DNA from: Allobosea sp. BK604
GTDB lineage: Bacteria; Pseudomonadota; Alphaproteobacteria; Rhizobiales; Beijerinckiaceae
Assembly: GCF_004341515.1 (NCBI RefSeq)
Contig: NZ_SLZF01000006.1
Span: 372,001 to 436,000, forward strand
Direction: 5' to 3'
DNA: 64,000 nt
Under the pieces are notes generated by a model. That model saw only the letters and a list, made by a program, of their open reading frames with translations, searched no databases and was not told the origin of the DNA. Of the stretch, positions 23,007 to 31,743 are shown one piece after another. The position numbers and the translations under genes were made by a program. Every line of letters starts with the position of its first letter. Positions within the stretch are counted from its first letter, which is position 1.

Positions 23007-23382
23007 AGGAACTCGGGTCGTCATCTCCCGCCATACAGGACTAGTCCCACGCGCAAGCGCTCGCCGTCTCGTTGGACCAGCAATCGCCAGCTCGGATCAG
23101 TTGGCCAAGCTCATCACGCGCGATCCAGGTTCGCTGCCTGCCGTTCCAAACGCCCCTTGCCCGCCTCTGACATGCCTGCAATTCGCGTATCAGGTTGATC
23201 GGCGACAGGCGTTCTGGCCGTCATCGGTCGGAGGCGGCCTGTTCCGCCAGATTGCAGCGGCTTCGTCGCGCCCGGCATTTGCACACGCCCCTTGAGACGA
23301 ACTAGGGCTGGCGGTGCGTTCGCGCGCATGGCAATCAGCGTCTCGCGATCGCAGAATGGGCGAAAGAGGAGCGTCAGCGCGC

Positions 23383-25371
23383 ATGGGTTCCGCATCGGCA
23401 GCCGATCTTCCCTATCTCGACGCCTTTCCGCAGCCGGACCTCGGCCAATGGCACGCGGCCGTCGAGAAGGTGCTGAAGGGCGCCGATTTCGAGAAGCGCC
23501 TTGTCGGCAAGACCGCCGACGGCATCCGCATCGAGCCGCTCTACCCGGCCGCCACGCCGGTCCAGCGTCCGAGGCGGGCCGAAGCCGGCCGCTGGCATGT
23601 CGCGACCCGGCTCGACCATCCCGATGCCGCGCAGGCGCAAAAGCTCGCGCTCGCCGATCTCGAGGGCGGCGCGGATTGCCTCGTCCTCAGCCTCGCCGGG
23701 GCGCCTGCCGCGCGCGGCTACGGGCTCGTCGCCGACGATGTCGCGGCGCTGGACCGGGCGCTCGACGGGGTGATGCTCGACCTGATCCGGCTCAAGCTCG
23801 ACCCGGCGCCGGAAGGCCGCATCAACGCCTTGCTTCTCGCTGCGCTTGTCGAGAAGCGCGGCCTGGCGGCGGACTCCACCGCAATCGATTTTGGTCTGGA
23901 CGCAATCGGCTCCCTTGCGCGCAGCGGAGAACTCGCCGCCTCGTGGAGCGAGGTCGGCAGGCGCCTCGCCGAGACGATCGCAGCCCTGAAGGCGCGCGGC
24001 TTTGCCGGCCCCTTCGTCACCGTCGATACCCGCCCCTATCACGAGGCCGGCGCCAGCGAGGCGCAGGAACTCGGCGCGGCCATGGCGACCGCGATCGCCT
24101 ATTTGCGGACGCTCGAAGCCAATGGCATGGCGCCGGCCGAGGCGCGCGACGCGATCTCCTTCACGCTCGTCGCCGATACCGACGAGTTCCTGACCATCGC
24201 CAAGTTCCGTGCCGCGCGCCTGCTCTGGCAGCGCGTCCAGGAGGCCTGCGGGCTCGAGGCGAAGCCGATGCGGCTTCATGCCGAGACGGCCTGGCGCTCC
24301 CTCACGAAGCGCGATCCTCACGTCAATCTGCTGCGCGGCACGATCGCGACCTTTTCCGCTGGGATCGGCGGTGCGGATTCGCTGACGGTTCAGCCCTTCA
24401 CCGCCGCGCTCGGCCTGCCCGACGCCTTCGCGCGGCGCATCGCCCGCAACACCCAGCTCGTCCTGCTGGAGGAAGCGAATCTCTGGCGCGTCGCCGATCC
24501 CGCCGCCGGCGCCGGCGGCTTCGAGGCGCTGACCAGGGCGCTGTGCGATCAGGCCTGGAGCAAGCTGCAGGACCTGGAGCGCGAGACGCACGAAGACCTC
24601 ACCGGCATCGTCGCCGCGCTCGCCAACGGCCATGTCGCCGCCGGGCTCGCCCGCCAGCGCGAGATCAGGCTCAAGGCGCTCGCCACCCGGCGCGAGCCGA
24701 TCACCGGCACCAGCGAATTCCCCAATTTGGCCGAGGTGCCGGTCGTCGTGCTCAGCGCCGCGCCAGTCCAGCGCGCGAGGGTGAAGGGGCAGCACAAGGC
24801 CTCGGACCAGACGCAGGCAGGGCTGATCGACGCGCTTGCCGGCGGCGGCCAGCGCGCGGAGATCCTCGCCGCGCCGGAGGGCGGCATCCATTCCCCGCCC
24901 CTGCCCTCGATCCGCTCGGCCGAAGCTTTCGAGGCGCTGCGAGACAAGGCAGACGCAGCCGCGGCCGAACGCGGCAAGCGCCCGCAGGTCTTCCTCGCCA
25001 CGCTCGGCAGCATCGCCGATTTCACCGCCCGCGCCGGCTTCGCCCGCAATCTGTTCGAGGCCGGCGGTCTCGCCGCGCCGGGGCATGACGGCTTCGGTGG
25101 CCATGGCGCGACCGACATTCCGGCCCTGGTCGCCGCCTACAAGGCTTCGGGCGCCAGGCTCGCCTGCCTGTGCGGCTCGGATGCCGGCTATGCGGCCGAA
25201 GCCGTCCCGGTGGCGCAGGCGCTCGCGGCCGCAGGCGCGACAATCTGGCTCGCGGGCCGCCCCGGCGATCTGGAAGCTGCGCTGAACAATGCCGGGGTGA
25301 CCTCGTTCATCCAAGCAGGAGGCGACGCGATCGCTGCGCTCGAAGCGGCGCAGCAGATCGTCCTCGCCTGA
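23383..25371 (+). CDS. mutA: Methylmalonyl-CoA mutase small (beta) subunit
   Basis: Non-catalytic partner of the B12-dependent mutase, 662 aa. The N-terminus (DLPYLDAFPQPDLGQWHAAVEKVLKGADFEKRLVGKTADGIRIEPLY) and TIM-barrel region (LVADTDEFLTIAKFRAARLLW, HVNLLRGTIATFSAGIGGAD) align with mutase. The C-terminal Rossmann-like domain lacks the cobalamin DxHxxG motif, as expected for the small subunit. An in-frame ATG at 23356 is an alternative start with GAGGAG downstream of it. It is first in the unit mutA-thiD-mutB, so thiD separates it from its obligate partner. Confidence 0.93.
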   Translation: MGSASAADLPYLDAFPQPDLGQWHAAVEKVLKGADFEKRLVGKTADGIRIEPLYPAATPVQRPRRAEAGRWHVATRLDHPDAAQAQKLALADLEGGADCLVLSLAGAPAARGYGLVADDVAALDRALDGVMLDLIRLKLDPAPEGRINALLLAALVEKRGLAADSTAIDFGLDAIGSLARSGELAASWSEVGRRLAETIAALKARGFAGPFVTVDTRPYHEAGASEAQELGAAMATAIAYLRTLEANGMAPAEARDAISFTLVADTDEFLTIAKFRAARLLWQRVQEACGLEAKPMRLHAETAWRSLTKRDPHVNLLRGTIATFSAGIGGADSLTVQPFTAALGLPDAFARRIARNTQLVLLEEANLWRVADPAAGAGGFEALTRALCDQAWSKLQDLERETHEDLTGIVAALANGHVAAGLARQREIRLKALATRREPITGTSEFPNLAEVPVVVLSAAPVQRARVKGQHKASDQTQAGLIDALAGGGQRAEILAAPEGGIHSPPLPSIRSAEAFEALRDKADAAAAERGKRPQVFLATLGSIADFTARAGFARNLFEAGGLAAPGHDGFGGHGATDIPALVAAYKASGARLACLCGSDAGYAAEAVPVAQALAAAGATIWLAGRPGDLEAALNNAGVTSFIQAGGDAIAALEAAQQIVLA

Positions 25372-25384
25372 TCGGAGGCCAATC

Positions 25385-26209
25385 TTGACCGCAATCGCCC
25401 TCACCATCGCCGGCTCGGATTCGAGCGGCGGCGCCGGCATCCAGGCCGACCTCAAGACCTTCGCGGCGCATCAGGTCTATGGCGCCAGTGTCATCGTGGC
25501 GCTGACCGCGCAGAACACGACCGGCGTCAGCGCCATCCACGCCGTGCCCGGCGATTTCGTCACCCAGCAAATGGACGCCACCTTCGCCGATCTCGACGTC
25601 GCGGCGGTGAAGATCGGCATGCTCGCCACGGTCGAGGTCATCAAGACGGTGGCGGCCGGGCTGAAGCGGCACAATGCCCGCAATATCGTTCTCGATCCGG
25701 TGATGGTCGCGGCCTCCGGCTCGCGCCTGCTCGAGGAAAATGCGGTCGAGGCGATCAAGACCGAGCTCTTCCCGCTCGCGACCCTGATCACGCCGAATCT
25801 GCCGGAGGCCGCCGCCCTGCTCGGGACCAGCTTGGCCGAGACCGAGGATGCGATCGATGAACAGGCTGTGAGGCTCGCCGCGCTCGGCGCCGCCAATGTC
25901 CTGATCAAGGGCGGCCATGGCAGCGGCGACACCAGCACCGACCTGCTGCTGCTCGCGGGCGGCACGCGCCAGCGCTTCAACGCGCCGCGCTACCAGACGC
26001 GCAACACCCATGGCACCGGCTGCACCCTCTCCTCGGCCATCGCCGCGAACCTCGCCAAGGGGCTCGCGCTGCCCGAGGCGGTCGGCCATGCCAAGACCTA
26101 TATCACGGCCGCGATCGCGGCGGCCGATCAGGTTCCGGTTGGCCATGGCCACGGACCGGTGCATCATTTCCACCATTGGTGGGACAGGACCGACGGGAGC
26201 AAGCCATGA
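25385..26209 (+). CDS. thiD: Hydroxymethylpyrimidine/phosphomethylpyrimidine kinase
   Basis: Thiamine-biosynthesis kinase, 274 aa, phosphorylating HMP and then HMP-P. Ribokinase-fold motifs are ALTIAGSDSSGGAGIQADLKTF at the N-terminus, DPVMVAASG in the middle, and the anion-hole motif NTHGTGCTLSSAIAANLA with catalytic Asp replaced in the usual GTGC context. It starts with TTG, supported by GGAGG 6 nt upstream. Its stop overlaps the mutB start by 4 nt, so it is coupled to the mutase. Nothing else of the thiamine pathway is in the window. The C-terminus is His-rich (GHGHGPVHHFHHWW). Confidence 0.93.
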   Translation: MTAIALTIAGSDSSGGAGIQADLKTFAAHQVYGASVIVALTAQNTTGVSAIHAVPGDFVTQQMDATFADLDVAAVKIGMLATVEVIKTVAAGLKRHNARNIVLDPVMVAASGSRLLEENAVEAIKTELFPLATLITPNLPEAAALLGTSLAETEDAIDEQAVRLAALGAANVLIKGGHGSGDTSTDLLLLAGGTRQRFNAPRYQTRNTHGTGCTLSSAIAANLAKGLALPEAVGHAKTYITAAIAAADQVPVGHGHGPVHHFHHWWDRTDGSKP

Positions 26210-28371
26210 CCGCGATCCCGGATTTCACGACGCTGGCCTTCGACGAGGACAGCCCCGTCCCCGCAGCGCTGTCTGCCGCCGGCGAGCCCTGGCTGACGCC
26301 GGAAGGCATCCCGGTCAAGCCGCTCTATACGGCAGCGGACCGCGGCGGCCTGCCCTTCGTCGGCAGCCTGCCCGGCCTGCCGCCCTATCTGCGCGGCCCC
26401 TACCCGACCATGTACGTGAATCAGCCTTGGACGATCCGGCAATATGCCGGCTTCTCCACGGCCGAGGATTCCAACGCCTTCTACCGGCGCAATCTCGCCG
26501 CCGGGCAAAAGGGCCTGTCGGTCGCCTTCGATCTCGCGACCCATCGCGGCTACGACTCGGACCATCCGCGCGTCGGCGGCGATGTCGGCATGGCCGGCGT
26601 CGCGATCGATTCGATCTATGACATGCGCACGCTGTTCTCCGGCATCCCGCTCGACCAGATGAGCGTGTCGATGACGATGAACGGCGCCGTTCTGCCGGTG
26701 CTGGCGCTCTATATCGTCGCGGCGGAAGAACAGGGCGTGCCGGCGGCGAAGCTCTCGGGGACCATCCAGAACGACATCCTCAAGGAGTTCATGGTCCGCA
26801 ACACCTATATCTACCCGCCCTCGCCCTCGATGCGGATCATCGGCGATATTTTTGCCTATACCTCGGCGAATATGCCGAAATTCAACTCGATCTCGATCTC
26901 CGGCTATCACATGCAGGAGGCGGGAGCGACGCAGGATCTCGAGCTCGGCTACACGCTCGCCGATGGGGTCGAATATATCCGCGCCGGCCAGCAGGCGTCC
27001 CTAAGCGTGGACGTCTTCGCGCCGCGGCTCTCCTTCTTCTGGGCCATCGGCATGAACTTCTTCATGGAGGTGGCGAAGCTCCGGGCTGCCAGGCTGATCT
27101 GGGCCAAGCTCGTCAAGGATTTCGGCGCGACCAACGAGAAGTCGCTGCCGCTGCGCACCCATTGCCAGACCTCCGGCTGGTCGCTGACGGCGCAGGACGT
27201 CTTCAACAACGTGCCGCGCACGATGATCGAGGCGATGGCGGCGACGCAGGGCCATACCCAGTCGCTGCACACCAATGCACTCGACGAGGCGCTGGCGCTG
27301 CCGACCGACTTCTCCGCCCGCATCGCCCGCAACACCCAGATCCTGCTGCAGCAGGAGAGCGGCACGACCCGGATCATCGATCCCTGGGGCGGCTCCTACT
27401 ATGTCGAGCGACTCACCGCCGAGCTCGCGGCCAAGGCCTGGGGCCATATCAGGGAAGTCGAGGCGCTCGGCGGCATGGCCAAGGCGATCGAGGCCGGCAT
27501 CCCGAAGCTGCGCATCGAGGAGGCGGCGGCCAAGACGCAGGCGCGCATCGACGGCGGCCAGCAGCAGATCATCGGCGTCAATGTCTTCAAGCCGAGCAAT
27601 GAAGCGAGCATCGACGTGCTCAAGGTCGACAACGCCTCGGTGCGCGCGCAGCAGCTCGACAAGCTGCGGCGCCTCAAGGGCGAGCGCGACGAGGCTGCGG
27701 TCCAGGCCGCGCTGACCGAGTTGACGAATGGCGCCGCCGGCAACGCCAACCTGCTCGATCTCGCCGTCAAGGCGGCGCGCGCCAAGGCGACCGTCGGCGA
27801 GATCTCGCTGGCGATGGAACAGGTGTTCGGGCGCCACCGGGCCGAGATCAAGGCGATCTCGGGCGTCTACAAGCGGGAGGTCGGCACGATGAACCCGGCA
27901 GTCACACGCGTGCAGCTGATGACCCAGGCCTTCGAGGAGGCCGATGGGCGCCGCCCGCGCATCCTCGTCGCCAAGATGGGCCAGGACGGGCACGATCGCG
28001 GCCAGAAGGTCATCGCCTCGGCCTTCGCCGATCTCGGCTTCGACGTCGATATCGGCCCGCTCTTCGCGACGCCGGACGAGGCGGCGCGTCAGGCGGTCGA
28101 GAACGACGTCCATATCGTCGGCGTCTCCTCGCTGGCCGCCGGCCATCTGACGCTGGTGCCGGAACTCAAGGAGGCGCTCGCGAGGGCGGGCCGGCCCGAC
28201 ATCATGATCGTGGTCGGCGGCGTGATCCCGCCGCAGGATTTCGAGACGCTGATCGTGGCGGGTGCGAGCGCGATCTTCCCCCCGGGGACGGTGATCGCCG
28301 ATGCAGCCGAGAAGCTGCTCGAGGAGCTGAACCAGCGGCTCGGCTATGTGCAGCGGACGGCGGCGGAGTAG
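26206..28371 (+). CDS. mutB: Methylmalonyl-CoA mutase large (alpha) subunit
   Basis: Catalytic B12-dependent mutase, 721 aa, interconverting (R)-methylmalonyl-CoA and succinyl-CoA. The CoA-binding TIM barrel covers about 1-550, including PWTIRQYAGFSTAEDSNAFY, RGYDSDHPRVGGDVGMAGVA and RTHCQTSGWSLT. The cobalamin-binding domain holds GQDGHDRGQKVIASAF (DxHxxG), VSSLAAGHLTLVPEL and VVGGVIPPQD. The ATG overlaps thiD by 4 nt. Its chaperone gene meaB is 10 kb downstream. Role: propionate, valine/isoleucine and odd-chain catabolism or the ethylmalonyl-CoA pathway. Confidence 0.96.
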   Translation: MTAIPDFTTLAFDEDSPVPAALSAAGEPWLTPEGIPVKPLYTAADRGGLPFVGSLPGLPPYLRGPYPTMYVNQPWTIRQYAGFSTAEDSNAFYRRNLAAGQKGLSVAFDLATHRGYDSDHPRVGGDVGMAGVAIDSIYDMRTLFSGIPLDQMSVSMTMNGAVLPVLALYIVAAEEQGVPAAKLSGTIQNDILKEFMVRNTYIYPPSPSMRIIGDIFAYTSANMPKFNSISISGYHMQEAGATQDLELGYTLADGVEYIRAGQQASLSVDVFAPRLSFFWAIGMNFFMEVAKLRAARLIWAKLVKDFGATNEKSLPLRTHCQTSGWSLTAQDVFNNVPRTMIEAMAATQGHTQSLHTNALDEALALPTDFSARIARNTQILLQQESGTTRIIDPWGGSYYVERLTAELAAKAWGHIREVEALGGMAKAIEAGIPKLRIEEAAAKTQARIDGGQQQIIGVNVFKPSNEASIDVLKVDNASVRAQQLDKLRRLKGERDEAAVQAALTELTNGAAGNANLLDLAVKAARAKATVGEISLAMEQVFGRHRAEIKAISGVYKREVGTMNPAVTRVQLMTQAFEEADGRRPRILVAKMGQDGHDRGQKVIASAFADLGFDVDIGPLFATPDEAARQAVENDVHIVGVSSLAAGHLTLVPELKEALARAGRPDIMIVVGGVIPPQDFETLIVAGASAIFPPGTVIADAAEKLLEELNQRLGYVQRTAAE

Positions 28372-28392
28372 CCGCCGTCGCGTGAAGGCTGG

Positions 28393-28498
28393 CTAGAGCA
28401 TTTCCGCGTTTCTTCGAATCGCGAAAATTCTCTATCTACTTGTTTTGACGCATTTTCTTCACGCGAACCGGTATCCACTTCGCTCGAAAATGCTCTAG
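28393..28498 (+). repeat. Family A 106-bp palindromic element, copy 3
   Basis: CTAG-bounded on both sides, with terminal inverted repeat CTAGAGCATT / AATGCTCTAG. It is identical base for base over all 106 positions to the reverse complement of copy 6 (41976-42081). Its right end provides the TAG stop (28497-28495) of the minus-strand gene that follows. Confidence 0.95.
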
Positions 28499-28767
28499 CG
28501 CCAGCCATAGCGATAATACGGGCCGGGAGGCGGCGGAGGCGCGCGGAAGTCGAAGCCGTCGCGATAGCGCTGCCAGTAGCGATGGCCCCAATAGCCATGG
28601 AAGACCGGCGGCTGCGGACGCCAGCCATGGGCGGGCCGCTCGAAGCCCTGATCATGGCGGCCATCATAGGCCTCCGACGAGCCGGTGGAGCTGAGCGTGG
28701 CCAGCCCGAGCGCGGCAGCGCCGATGGCGACGAGGGCAAGGCGTGGCGTCGCTGAGATGCGGAACAT
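28495..28767 (-). CDS. Small secreted Tyr/Arg/Pro-rich protein
   Basis: A 90-aa protein of unknown function. A signal peptide covers about 1-33 (LALVAIGAAALGLATLSS...SEA). The mature part is aromatic and basic: HGYWGHRYWQRYRDGFDF, then PPPPPGPYYRYGWR. Such YW/RY-rich exported proteins are common in Hyphomicrobiales and are thought to associate with the envelope, without proven function. Its stop codon TAG comes from the edge of the 106-bp repeat, so the original C-terminus may have been different. Confidence 0.65.
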   Translation of the reverse strand: MFRISATPRLALVAIGAAALGLATLSSTGSSEAYDGRHDQGFERPAHGWRPQPPVFHGYWGHRYWQRYRDGFDFRAPPPPPGPYYRYGWR

Positions 28768-28865
28768 GGTTCCTGTCCTGTGTCCGGACCGGGAACATCC
28801 CGGCCTTGACCGGACCTTCGCACCACGCCGCTGAACGGCATTTGAGAAGGTTATTCAGCTGCAGT

Positions 28866-29654
28866 TTATCCGCCTGCCAGCCGGTCCCGCTTCATCAGCA
28901 GCGAGGCGACGATCACCGCGACCGCGACCGCGCCGATCATGATCGTGCAGGCGGCGTTGATCTCCGGGGAGACGCCGAGGCGGATCGCCGAATAGAGCCG
29001 CATCGGCAGGGTCGTCGCCCCCGGCCCGGTGGTGAAGCTCGCGATGACGAGATCGTCGAGCGAGAGTGTGAAGGCGAGCATCCAGGCGGCGGCGACGGCC
29101 GGCCAGATCAGCGGCAGCGTCACCGTCCAGAAGGTGACGAAGGGTGTCGCGCCAAGATCCTGCGCCGCCTCCTCTAGCGAGCGATCGAAGCCGGCGAGCC
29201 GCGACTGCACGACGATGCAGGCGAAGCCCAGGCAGAAGGTCGCGTGGGCGATGGTCACGGTCCAGAAGCCGCGCTCGACATCGGCGGCGACGAAGAGCAG
29301 CAGCAGCGACAGGCCGGTGATGACCTCCGGCATGACCAGCGGCGCCAGCACCATGCCGGTGAAGAGCGTGCGGCCACGGAAGGCGCCATGGCGGGCGAGC
29401 GCGAGCGCTGCAAGCGTGCCGAGCGCGGTCGCGACCGTGGCGGCGACGAATGCCAGCCGAATGCTGAGCCAGGCGGCATCGAGCAGCGGCTCGTTGCTCA
29501 TCAGCGTGACGTACCAATGGGTCGAGAAACCGCCCCAGACCGTCACCAGCCGCGAGGCGTTGAAGGAATAGGCGATCAGCGCCAGGATCGGCAGGTAGAG
29601 GAAGGCGAAGCCGACCACGAGCGCCAGGATCAGGCCGGGGCCGAGCCGCTTCAT
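28866..29654 (-). CDS. potI: Putrescine/spermidine-type ABC permease (PotI-like)
   Basis: Inner-membrane permease, 262 aa, with six predicted helices starting PGLILALVVGFAFLYLPILAL. The EAA loop SLEEAAQDLGATPFVTFWTVTLPLIWP is clear. It is last of four genes in the order binding protein, ATPase, permease, permease, the same as E. coli potFGHI. The ATG at 29654 overlaps the stop of the previous permease by 4 nt. Confidence 0.9.
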   Translation of the reverse strand: MKRLGPGLILALVVGFAFLYLPILALIAYSFNASRLVTVWGGFSTHWYVTLMSNEPLLDAAWLSIRLAFVAATVATALGTLAALALARHGAFRGRTLFTGMVLAPLVMPEVITGLSLLLLFVAADVERGFWTVTIAHATFCLGFACIVVQSRLAGFDRSLEEAAQDLGATPFVTFWTVTLPLIWPAVAAAWMLAFTLSLDDLVIASFTTGPGATTLPMRLYSAIRLGVSPEINAACTIMIGAVAVAVIVASLLMKRDRLAGG

Positions 29655-30553
29655 GCCGCCTCCCCGCGCGCCAGCCGGGCGCGCTGCAGCAGGACGAGCG
29701 GCAGCACCAGCACGATCAGCAGCACGATCGCCACCGCAGAGGCCAGCGGCCAGTCGCGGTTCGAGAAGAACTCGTTCCAGAGCACCTTGCCGATCATCAC
29801 CGTGTCGGGCCCGCCGAGGAGATCGGGAATGACGAACTCGCCGACGGCCGGGATGAAGACCAGCGCCGAGCCGGCGAGGATGCCGGGCAGCGAGAGCGGC
29901 AGCGTCACTGTGAGGAAGGCTTTCAGCGGCGTCGCGCCGAGATCGGCGGCGGCCTCGAGCAGCGAGCGGTCGAGCTTCTGCAAGGTGGCGAAGAGCGGCA
30001 GCACCATGAAGGGCAGGTAGGAATAGACCATGCCGATCAGCACGGCCGCCTCGGTGTTGAGCAGGCGCAGAGGCTCGCTCGTCAGCCCCAGGCCCATCAG
30101 CGCGGCATCGAGCAGCCCGTCCGGCCGCAGGATGCCGATCCAGGCGTAGACGCGAATCAGGAACGAGGTCCAGAACGGCAGGATGACGAGTACGACGAGC
30201 AGGCCTTGCGCGCGCCTGGAGACCGAGGCCATCGCATAGGCGAGCGGATAGCCGATCGCGAGCGCGATCAGCGTCGTCAGCGCGGCCAGCCGGAGGGAAT
30301 AGAGGTAGCTCTGCCAATAGAGCTCATCGTCGCCGAGCAGGCGGAAATTCTCGAAATCGAGCCCCGACAGGAACTCGCCGAGCTGCGAAAACCCGTCGAA
30401 ATGCGGCGCATAGGGCGGCAGGGCGGTCGCCGAGTCGGAGAGCGCGATGCGCAGCACCATGCCGAAGGGCACGAGGAAGAACAGCAGCAGCCAGAGATAG
30501 GGCACGGCCACGACGAGGCGGCCAAGCCTTGCGGCGGCGTTGCGCGCGCTCAT
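29651..30553 (-). CDS. potH: Putrescine/spermidine-type ABC permease (PotH-like)
   Basis: Permease of 300 aa with an N-terminal helix VAVPYLWLLLFFLVPFGMVLRIALSDS. A large first periplasmic loop follows, as in PotH/PotB, and then the EAA loop SLLEAAADLGATPLKAFLTVTLPLSLPG. It overlaps both neighbours by 4 nt. The FWTSFLIRVYAWIGIL segment is the characteristic polyamine-permease motif. Confidence 0.92.
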   Translation of the reverse strand: MSARNAAARLGRLVVAVPYLWLLLFFLVPFGMVLRIALSDSATALPPYAPHFDGFSQLGEFLSGLDFENFRLLGDDELYWQSYLYSLRLAALTTLIALAIGYPLAYAMASVSRRAQGLLVVLVILPFWTSFLIRVYAWIGILRPDGLLDAALMGLGLTSEPLRLLNTEAAVLIGMVYSYLPFMVLPLFATLQKLDRSLLEAAADLGATPLKAFLTVTLPLSLPGILAGSALVFIPAVGEFVIPDLLGGPDTVMIGKVLWNEFFSNRDWPLASAVAIVLLIVLVLPLVLLQRARLARGEAA

Positions 30554-31743
30554 GGCGGCAGGACCAGCCCGGCCTCGACATCCCAGGAGAGCCAGACCTT
30601 GTCCTCCCAGGCGAAGGGCCGCTCGATCCTGCGGCTGCGATTGGCGAGCGCGACCTTGAGCAGATGGCCATCGTCGCCGCCGACCATGACCTGCACCATG
30701 GTGAAATCGCCGAGATAGCCGATATCCCAGATCTCGCCGGCGACCTTGTTGACGCCCTGCTCCGGCTCGTCATGCGAGAGGCTGATCTTCTCGGGCCTGA
30801 GGCCGACGAAAATGGCCTCGCCCGGCTTCAGCGCCAGCGTCTCCTCGTCGAGCTCGACCGTGCCGGCGACCGGGCTCTCGAGCGTGACGAGATCGCCCGC
30901 GACCGCCGAGACGCGGCCCTCGATGACGTTGATATCGCCGACGAATTCCGCGACGTAGCGATTGGCCGGCGCCTCGTAGATCACGTCGGGCGGGCCGATC
31001 TGGACGAGCTTGCCATGCGACATCACGGCCATGCGGTCGGCCATGGTCATCGCCTCGTCCTGATCGTGCGTCACGACCATGAAGGTCAGGCCGAGCTCGC
31101 TCTGCAGGTCCATCAGCTCGAACTGCGTCGACTCGCGCAGCTTGCGGTCGAGCGCCGCCATCGGCTCGTCGAGCAGCAGCAGCTTCGGCCGCTTGGCGAG
31201 CGAGCGGGCGAGCGCGACGCGCTGACGCTGGCCGCCGGAGAGCTGGTCCGGCCTGCGCTTGCCGAGCCCGTCGAGCTTGACCAGCGCGAGCATCTCCTCG
31301 ACGCGCCTGTCGATCTCCGGTTTTGGCAAGCCCTCGCGCTTGAGGCCGTAGGCGATATTGGCCTGGACGCTCAGATGCGGGAACAGCGCATAGGACTGGA
31401 ACATCATGTTGACCGGCCGCTGATGCGGCGGGACCTTGGTGATGTCGACGCCGTCGAGCAGGATCTCGCCCGCATCCGGCGTCTCGAAGCCGGCGAGCAT
31501 CCGCATCAGCGTGGTCTTGCCGCAGCCGGAAGGGCCGAGCAGCGCGAAGAATTCGCGCGGATAGAGCGAGAGCGAGAGATCGTCGACCGCCGTGACGGTG
31601 CCGAAGCGCTTCGCGACATTGCGGAAGCTGACCAGCGGCCTGGCCGCCGGGTCGTTCCAGGGCTGGAAGGCGCGGCGCACGCTGCCGGGCGAGGCCTTGC
31701 GCTTGCCCGGCCCGGCTGCCGCCGCGTCGTCGCGCGCGCTCAT
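30550..31743 (-). CDS. potG: Polyamine ABC transporter ATP-binding protein
   Basis: ATPase subunit, 397 aa. Residues about 38-270 form the ABC domain, with Walker A GPSGCGKTT, Q-loop MFQSYALFPH, signature LSGGQRQRVALARSLA, Walker B LLLLDEPMAAL and H-loop VTHDQDEA. The C-terminal TOBE region includes FVGLRPEKISLS and the regulatory barrel. The first about 35 residues are a disordered Lys/Ala/Pro extension also seen in PotG homologues. The ATG at 31743 overlaps the binding-protein stop by 4 nt. Confidence 0.94.
   Translation of the reverse strand: MSARDDAAAAGPGKRKASPGSVRRAFQPWNDPAARPLVSFRNVAKRFGTVTAVDDLSLSLYPREFFALLGPSGCGKTTLMRMLAGFETPDAGEILLDGVDITKVPPHQRPVNMMFQSYALFPHLSVQANIAYGLKREGLPKPEIDRRVEEMLALVKLDGLGKRRPDQLSGGQRQRVALARSLAKRPKLLLLDEPMAALDRKLRESTQFELMDLQSELGLTFMVVTHDQDEAMTMADRMAVMSHGKLVQIGPPDVIYEAPANRYVAEFVGDINVIEGRVSAVAGDLVTLESPVAGTVELDEETLALKPGEAIFVGLRPEKISLSHDEPEQGVNKVAGEIWDIGYLGDFTMVQVMVGGDDGHLLKVALANRSRRIERPFAWEDKVWLSWDVEAGLVLPP

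Larger units (their letters stand above)
22809..23382. other. Gene-poor interval with decayed sequence
   Basis: About 570 bases between the divergent binding-protein and mutA genes. It contains a short fragment reminiscent of an IalB-type protein and a degenerate terminator-like hairpin, described separately. The remaining about 350 bases (23007-23355) show only short, unconvincing open frames and no recognised RNA. Confidence 0.45.

Noticed and set aside
23114..23395. Minus-strand 93-codon frame in the gap upstream of mutA
   Set aside because: No recognisable domain, no ribosome site, Arg/Pro-rich composition.
28866..29654. Whether the polyamine permeases end in a terminator at 28768-28865
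   Set aside because: Only short stems (CCGGGA/TCCCGG) without a T-run are seen, too weak to call.
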